Below are positions 59,718 to 64,000 of a stretch of 64,000 nt of DNA, one piece after another. Where the stretch lies: NCBI GenBank assembly GCA_047404135.1, contig JBDOIT010000002.1, positions 402,173 to 466,172 of the forward strand. The letters are read 5' to 3'. The position numbers were made by a program, and so were the translations under genes. The stretch is from JAHZKS01 sp047404135. GTDB lineage: Bacteria; Pseudomonadota; Alphaproteobacteria; Rickettsiales; JABSSG01. The notes beneath the pieces are model-generated. The model worked only from the letters and a program-made list of their open reading frames with translations. It had not been told where the DNA came from and searched no databases. Numbering within the stretch: position 1 is the first letter of the stretch; each line of letters begins with the position of its first letter.

Positions 59718-61460
59718 ATGTACTCTGCCATATCCTCATTCAAATCTTACATTTCTACGAAAGAAATAAAAGCATATGTATTTTTGTGCCTTTCTATAGC
59801 TATGCTTGCTGCTAGCATTATTGCGGTGCAAGGTGTGATTCTTACTGCGATTACGTTAATAGTATTTTGTGGGTCTATACTCCTGCCATTTATAGGTAGA
59901 AGGTTGGTCTCATATTCAATTTTGTTAACCCACCAAATTTTCTACATTTTGCCTCTATTGGTTTCTACTTCGTTGTCTGTGAAATATGATTCTTTAGACT
60001 ATGTACTGCAGATCATAGCTATGGCTTGTACTGTAATTTTATGCTCTTCTGAGATAATTAAGATAGATGCATTTCAAGAGAGGAATCAGAGAGTTTTTCT
60101 GAGGCTGATTATTTCTTTAGTTTCATTGATCTCAGTGTTATACCTGCTTTCTTTAATTCCTGAGGTCACAAAATTGATCAGCTTTCTTGTGTCATTCTCT
60201 GTCTATATGCTTCTTGGGTCTCCTGTTAAAAAAATCATGGCATTCAGGAGTTCGAATACTAATAACAAGATCAAGGTTGCGATATTTGCAGCTGGGATGG
60301 TTTCTGTATATGGTTTTATATCTTTTACTAGCGGGTCAAGTTTTCTTGCTTATCTGTTATATATAGTCTTTGCCATTAATCTTGGTTTTTGCTTTAGAGA
60401 AAACAAAGCGTCATTTTCCATTTTCTCGTTGCTGATACTTTTAGCCTCTTTAATACCATTTGGACCGGTAGAAAAGTATATTGATAATGTTGCTTTGTCC
60501 TGTGCTGTTCTTTTATTTTATCTCAAGAGTCCAGTTCTATATTACGCAAAAAATCAATACGGGGAGCTGAAGGTTTTATATGAATACCGTACTAACAAAA
60601 TCTATCTTGTGAACAATTCGGTGATTCAAGGAGAAAAGTTTATAGGGGTTGATAATAGAAAGGAAAATTTACTATATATAGGAAATGCATCTAAAGGTTC
60701 TGTGATAGCAAATATCTTTGAGTTGCGCAATAAGAAAGATAGTAAGATTGCAGTCTTGGGTCTTGGTACTGGCGCGATGGCAATGCTAGTAGGAGATAAA
60801 AACATCATGGAATTTTATGAGATTAATCCAGAAATAGTAAAAATTTCTTATGATAGAACTTTGTTTAGTTATTTGTCTGAATCAGGTGCTAGAACTAGCG
60901 TAATAATAGGAGATGGCAGAGAAGAATTAAGTAAAGTAGAGGGGAAACAATATAGTTTAATAGTGGTAGATATGTGTCTTGGTGGGGATACGCCAAACCA
61001 TTTCTTCACCAAGGAGGCGGTGGAGATGTATCTAAGTAAGTTGGACGATGAAGGAGTGGTGGTGTTCCATATTTCAAACCACGAGGATCTTGAGGGAAGG
61101 TTATTAAAAGTTGCAAAGTCTCTAAAGTTAGAGAGTATAGTTGCATACGAGAGATATTCGGAGAGTAATGATGAGAAAAGTTCGCAAGGGCTATTATTGG
61201 TTCCAGAAGATGATGGTCTGAGAAGCCGTATTTTAAAAGCGATATCTAATGTTATTCGATTAGGTAAAGGTATCGATGATGAAGAAGATGCAGTCAGTTG
61301 CTGGATAGTGATATCTAGAAACAAAAGATCTCTTAAAGATCTGGTTAAGAATAAGAAATGGTTTGCTTTAGAACAAGAGAATGAAGATAGGGAAATTTAT
61401 ACTGACGAGTATATAGGGTATGACCAAAAGAAAGGTAGCATTACTCAGGAGGTAGATTAG
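59718..61460 (+). CDS. membrane-fused spermidine synthase-like protein
   Basis: The N-terminal half has about 10 TM helices (20-270). The C-terminal half is a spermidine-synthase-like methyltransferase fold: IAVLGLGTGAMAMLVGD (about 344-360), MEFYEINPEIVKIS, IIGDGREEL and the catalytic-region LIVVDMCLGGDTPNHF. The usual aminopropyl-transferase DAF motif is instead VDMCLGGD, so true polyamine synthesis is uncertain. 580 residues. Its TAG shares the G of the miaA GTG start. Confidence 0.75.
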   Translation: MYSAISSFKSYISTKEIKAYVFLCLSIAMLAASIIAVQGVILTAITLIVFCGSILLPFIGRRLVSYSILLTHQIFYILPLLVSTSLSVKYDSLDYVLQIIAMACTVILCSSEIIKIDAFQERNQRVFLRLIISLVSLISVLYLLSLIPEVTKLISFLVSFSVYMLLGSPVKKIMAFRSSNTNNKIKVAIFAAGMVSVYGFISFTSGSSFLAYLLYIVFAINLGFCFRENKASFSIFSLLILLASLIPFGPVEKYIDNVALSCAVLLFYLKSPVLYYAKNQYGELKVLYEYRTNKIYLVNNSVIQGEKFIGVDNRKENLLYIGNASKGSVIANIFELRNKKDSKIAVLGLGTGAMAMLVGDKNIMEFYEINPEIVKISYDRTLFSYLSESGARTSVIIGDGREELSKVEGKQYSLIVVDMCLGGDTPNHFFTKEAVEMYLSKLDDEGVVVFHISNHEDLEGRLLKVAKSLKLESIVAYERYSESNDEKSSQGLLLVPEDDGLRSRILKAISNVIRLGKGIDDEEDAVSCWIVISRNKRSLKDLVKNKKWFALEQENEDREIYTDEYIGYDQKKGSITQEVD

Positions 61461-62386
61461 TGACTTTAGTAATACTGAGCGGGCCTACAGCTAGTAAAAA
61501 ATCTTATCTTGCTGATATTTTCTTCGATAAATATAAATCAAGAATTATAAATGCAGATTCAATGCAGATTTATAATGAGATGCCTATCCTTACTGCGCAG
61601 CCCGCAGATCTGGAGATTGAAGGAAAATATTCTTTATATGCAAGTTTGGACTATCGTGAGAAATGTACGGTTGCGAAATATTCAAAGTTAGCTGTGGCAG
61701 AAATAGCAAATGCACTTCAAGAAAATACGATTCCTATCTTGGTTGGAGGTACGGGGTTGTATATCAAAGCTATTTTAGACGGACTTGTTATTATCCCAAA
61801 AATAGAGCGCAACATTAAGAAAGAAGTTTTTGAAGAGTTTAAAAATTTGGGTAAGGAGGGTTTCTACGCTCAATTAATCAGGAAAGATCCTGCTGTTACA
61901 GATATAATTCAGCCAAGTGATACAACTCGGATGATTAGAGCAATGGAAGTCTTCATGCAGACGGGTAAATCTATTTCTGAGTTTAAAGATAATATCAAGA
62001 AGTTATATACTGGCGACTATCTGCATATCTCGTTATTCCCCGAACGTGAAACTTTGTATAAATGGTGCGAGCAGAGATTTGATGAGATGATCAAAGGAGA
62101 GGTTGTGGACGAAGTAAAGGATTTTATTGCTCGAAGGGAACCTAGTGATGGTAAATATGGAGTGGAAGCATCTCTAGGATATCAAGAGATTAAAGATTAT
62201 CTATCTGGTGATATTGACATGGATATGGTAAAGGATAAAACGAAGCAGGCAACTCGCAATTATGCAAAAAGGCAGCTTACTTGGGCTCGTAATCAGATGC
62301 CGAACAAGAAATTTTTGCATTATAGCGACATTAAGGAGGCGGAGGAGGAGTTCTTAAGGTTAACCAACAAGTTAACTTTAAGGTAA
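61460..62386 (+). CDS. miaA: tRNA dimethylallyltransferase MiaA
   Basis: Adds dimethylallyl to A37 of UNN-reading tRNAs. ADSMQIY, LVGGTGLYIKAILDGL (about 93-108), and the later GVEASLGYQEIKDYL and KQATRNYAKRQLTW blocks are family-typical. The P-loop at residues 8-15 reads GPTASKKS where the family has GPTASGKS, so the Walker A Gly is Lys. Start is GTG with AGGAGG seven bases before it. 308 residues. Confidence 0.92.
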   Translation: MTLVILSGPTASKKSYLADIFFDKYKSRIINADSMQIYNEMPILTAQPADLEIEGKYSLYASLDYREKCTVAKYSKLAVAEIANALQENTIPILVGGTGLYIKAILDGLVIIPKIERNIKKEVFEEFKNLGKEGFYAQLIRKDPAVTDIIQPSDTTRMIRAMEVFMQTGKSISEFKDNIKKLYTGDYLHISLFPERETLYKWCEQRFDEMIKGEVVDEVKDFIARREPSDGKYGVEASLGYQEIKDYLSGDIDMDMVKDKTKQATRNYAKRQLTWARNQMPNKKFLHYSDIKEAEEEFLRLTNKLTLR

Positions 62387-62396
62387 TGTTTTTTTT
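62354..62396 (+). terminator. AT-rich hairpin plus T-run at miaA end
   Basis: TTAAGGTTAAC (62354-62364) pairs with GTTAACTTTAA (62371-62381) over an 11-pair stem with one G-U pair. Eight T follow at 62389-62396. The stem includes the last miaA codons. The seven-base gap before the T-run weakens it. Confidence 0.4.
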
Positions 62397-62428
62397 GTAT
62401 AATAATATCGATCAATTTTGAGGTTGGA

Positions 62429-62713
62429 GTGGTAGAAAAAAAGGATCCGCGTCTAGCGCGTGCAGGAGTGAGCGAGTATAATACTCCGAAACGTACACCT
62501 GATCATCCCACTAAAAGCCATATTGTTGTGGCAAAAGAAGGGGAAACGATCAAAACGATACGCTTTGGTCAGCAAGGCGTGTCTGGAGCGGGGAAGAATC
62601 CTAAGACTGCTTCAGAGAGGGCAAGACGTAAATCTTTCAAGGCAAGGCATGCCAATAATATAGAGAAAGGCAGGCTTTCAGCAGCATATTGGGCTGATAA
62701 AGTGAAGTGGTAA
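62429..62713 (+). CDS. small basic protein, phage/marine-bacteria-type, unknown
   Basis: 94 residues, GTG start. Core IRFGQQGVSGAGKNPKTASE, then RARRKSFKARHANNI, ending SAAYWADKVKW. From memory, small proteins with this IRFGQQGV...FKARH...SAAYWAxKVKW layout occur in many phages and marine bacteria without known function. It could bind nucleic acid given Lys/Arg content. It ends 1 base before convergent rlmB. Confidence 0.75.
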   Translation: MVEKKDPRLARAGVSEYNTPKRTPDHPTKSHIVVAKEGETIKTIRFGQQGVSGAGKNPKTASERARRKSFKARHANNIEKGRLSAAYWADKVKW

Positions 62714-62714
62714 G

Positions 62715-63446
62715 TTAGCCAATATTCTTAAATAGCTCATACATCGCAATTGCTGCAGCGTTTGAGACATTAAGGCTTTCAGCATTGCCTGACATAGGCA
62801 GTTTTACTACTAAATCGCAGGTTTCTTTTGTTAGTCTTCTCATACCTTTGCCTTCAGACCCCATGATAAGAACGGTTTTTTCGCCAAAATTATGCTTATT
62901 TATAAGTGCAGAGGTGTTGGAGTCTAAGCCAATGGCCCAGTAATTCTCCTTTTGTAGGGATTTTATTGTGTTAGTGAGGTTTTTGACCTTTATTATGGGT
63001 AGTTTTTCTATCGCTCCTGAGGATGCTTTTGCCATTGATGGGGTTTCGTCTGGAGCTGTATGCTCCGGCAGTATTAATGCATCAATATTAAAAGCTAGAG
63101 CGGATCTTATAATTGCACCTATATTTTGAGGGTCTGTAACTTGATCTAGTGCGATTACTGCTGATTTTTCCTTTTTTGAGATTTTTTTTAATATATGGGA
63201 ATCTCGAGAGATAATTGAAGAGGTGTATAGCAGTATATTTTGGTGAGTGGCATTCGGTGCTAATACATCAATTTCTTTTGGTGTTTTGATGGTGGTTTTT
63301 AGGTCATATCTTGGAAGGATTCCTTCCAGGTGGGATAAAATTTCTCTTGTTGTAACTAATTCTCTGTGAATTCTGTTTTTATTCAGTAGGGCCGCGGTGA
63401 CTGGATGCTTACCGTACACTTGTACTAGGTTGTTTTTTCTCTTCAT
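62715..63446 (-). CDS. rlmB: 23S rRNA 2'-O-methyltransferase RlmB (TrmH/SpoU family)
   Basis: SPOUT methyltransferase. N-terminal substrate-binding domain with VYGKHPVTAAL (about 9-19). SPOUT motifs: VTDPQNIGAIIRSALAF, IMGSEGKGMRRLT and KLPMSGNAESLNVSNAAAIA (knot). The target is expected to be G2251. 243 residues. Divergent from tRNA-Tyr. Confidence 0.93.
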   Translation of the reverse strand: MKRKNNLVQVYGKHPVTAALLNKNRIHRELVTTREILSHLEGILPRYDLKTTIKTPKEIDVLAPNATHQNILLYTSSIISRDSHILKKISKKEKSAVIALDQVTDPQNIGAIIRSALAFNIDALILPEHTAPDETPSMAKASSGAIEKLPIIKVKNLTNTIKSLQKENYWAIGLDSNTSALINKHNFGEKTVLIMGSEGKGMRRLTKETCDLVVKLPMSGNAESLNVSNAAAIAMYELFKNIG

Positions 63447-63524
63447 AAAAGTAAGTTATTCAAAATAAATACTGATTTAATATACGTTATAAAACTAAAA
63501 TTGTGAAAAAGATTCTTTCAGTGA

Positions 63525-63553
63525 TTGACATATGATGACAATTGTATTACAAC
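63525..63553 (+). promoter_or_regulatory. promoter of tRNA-Tyr/tRNA-Gly/tuf unit
   Basis: TTGACA (63525-63530), 17-base spacer, TACAAC (63548-63553); TATTAC three bases earlier is an alternative -10. About 80 bases before tRNA-Tyr. Confidence 0.45.
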
Positions 63554-63642
63554 ATGACCCTCTGTAGGGTAAGACTGCCATGAGAATATGGGATAGGTTG
63601 CTGTATTTTTTGTTATGAAAAAATGAGCTTTTGCCTGATTAC

Positions 63643-63728
63643 GGAGGGGTGGCCGAGTGGTCAAAGGCATCAGACTGTAAATCTGCCCGCGTGAGCGTAC
63701 GTAGGTTCGAATCCTACCCCCTCCACCA
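63643..63728 (+). tRNA. tRNA-Tyr (anticodon GTA)
   Basis: Class II tRNA of 86 bases with encoded CCA. Acceptor GGAGGGG/CCCCTCC, discriminator A, anticodon loop CTGTAAA, a long variable arm, and T arm GTAGG TTCGAAT CCTAC. Confidence 0.96.
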
Positions 63729-63743
63729 CTACATGGAGGAATT

Positions 63744-63817
63744 GCGGGTGTAGCTCAGTGGTAGAGCCCCAGCCTTCCAAGCTGGTTGCGTGGGTTCAAT
63801 TCCCATCACCCGCTCCA
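63744..63817 (+). tRNA. tRNA-Gly (anticodon TCC)
   Basis: Seventy-four bases with encoded CCA. Acceptor GCGGGTG/CACCCGC, discriminator T, anticodon stem CCAGC/GCTGG around loop CTTCCAA, T loop TTCAATT. It lies 15 bases after tRNA-Tyr and 64 before tuf, so likely co-transcribed. Confidence 0.95.
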
Positions 63818-63881
63818 GAGAAGTGGGAAAGAGTTTTGAAGAAAGAATTTGTTTGTTGAATTTAACGATGAGTAAGAAGAG

Positions 63882-64000
63882 ATGAGTAAGGAAAAATTTG
63901 ATAGAAGTCTGCCGCATTGTAATATAGGGACAGTAGGTCACGTTGACCACGGCAAGACAACATTAACAGCGGCTATTACAGCGGTATTAGCGAAAGCTGG
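63882..64000 (+). CDS. tuf: elongation factor Tu, partial (cut by window end)
   Basis: The first 39 codons are present. MSKEKFDRSLPHCNIGTVGH followed by VDHGKTTLTAAI is the EF-Tu N-terminus with P-loop GHVDHGKT. The N-terminal DRSLPHCN differs slightly from the usual F-x-R-x-K-P-H-x-N. AAGAAGAG lies before the ATG. The rest continues beyond 64000. Confidence 0.96.
   Translation, partial: MSKEKFDRSLPHCNIGTVGHVDHGKTTLTAAITAVLAKA

Noticed and set aside
63729..63950. Minus-strand open frame of 73 codons containing VMGIEPTQPAWKAGALPLSY
   Set aside because: This is the well-known false protein read antisense across a tRNA gene (here tRNA-Gly); it has no independent support.

Overview
The window is AT-rich, gene-dense bacterial chromosome. 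Its gene content points to an alphaproteobacterium of the order Rickettsiales or a close relative. The evidence is an isolated virB8-virB9 pair, a small protein resembling the Rickettsia-restricted DUF2671 family, short stand-alone CinA/PncC, PgpA, a short SurA, the order tRNA-Tyr, tRNA-Gly, tuf, and several decaying pseudogenes. Family or genus cannot be fixed by eye; a Midichloriaceae-like endosymbiont would fit. The cell makes peptidoglycan (dac genes, rlpA, slt, ftsZ, asd) and an LPS-containing outer membrane (lptD, an LptF/G permease, an MsbA-like exporter, an EptA-like enzyme, tolQRA).

Layout. 0-7.3 kb is a minus-strand block: htpG-yggT, then a response regulator with a degenerate receiver, an MsbA-like ABC exporter, yajC, secD and trmB. 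7.5-16 kb holds a lytic transglycosylase, tolQRA, a C26 amidohydrolase, rluB-like, rsmD, folE, asd and a dead cupin gene. 16-25.4 kb holds tRNA-Arg, greA, dnaG-rpoD, a second tRNA-Arg, lptD-surA-rsmA and birA. 25.4-35.5 kb holds a zinc-binding lipoprotein-like protein (znuA), a threonine dehydratase, two D,D-carboxypeptidases, rlpA, rpoH, two small membrane proteins, and cinA-pgpA-ftsZ plus fabD. 36-44 kb holds ffh, an EptA-like transferase, a small unknown gene heading rpmI-rplT-pheS-pheT, and a PAP2 phosphatase pseudogene. 44.8-53 kb holds fumC, a small membrane protein, virB8-virB9, psd-pssA, DUF389, MATE and an LptF/G permease. 53-64 kb holds tRNA-CAT, tsaB, a two-gene glycosyltransferase cassette between imperfect direct repeats, an MFS carrier, a phosphohexomutase, a fused spermidine-synthase-like membrane protein, miaA, a small phage-like gene, rlmB, tRNA-Tyr, tRNA-Gly and the start of tuf.

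How the genes work together. Envelope biogenesis dominates: LPS export and assembly, PE synthesis (pssA, psd), possible PE decoration of lipid A, Tol-Pal, cell-wall trimming and division. Three gene remnants (cupin, PAP2, and a frameshifted minus-strand remnant near 13.9 kb) show ongoing reduction.

Most interesting unexplained items. (1) Four very small proteins with a shared two-hydrophobic-segment plus acidic-end layout are scattered at gene junctions. (2) Two of them lie antisense to the likely 3' extension of the rpoH transcript. (3) The STELLO-like/GT-B gene pair is framed by 37-bp imperfect direct repeats. (4) Key catalytic or signalling residues are replaced in the response regulator, Psd and MiaA.
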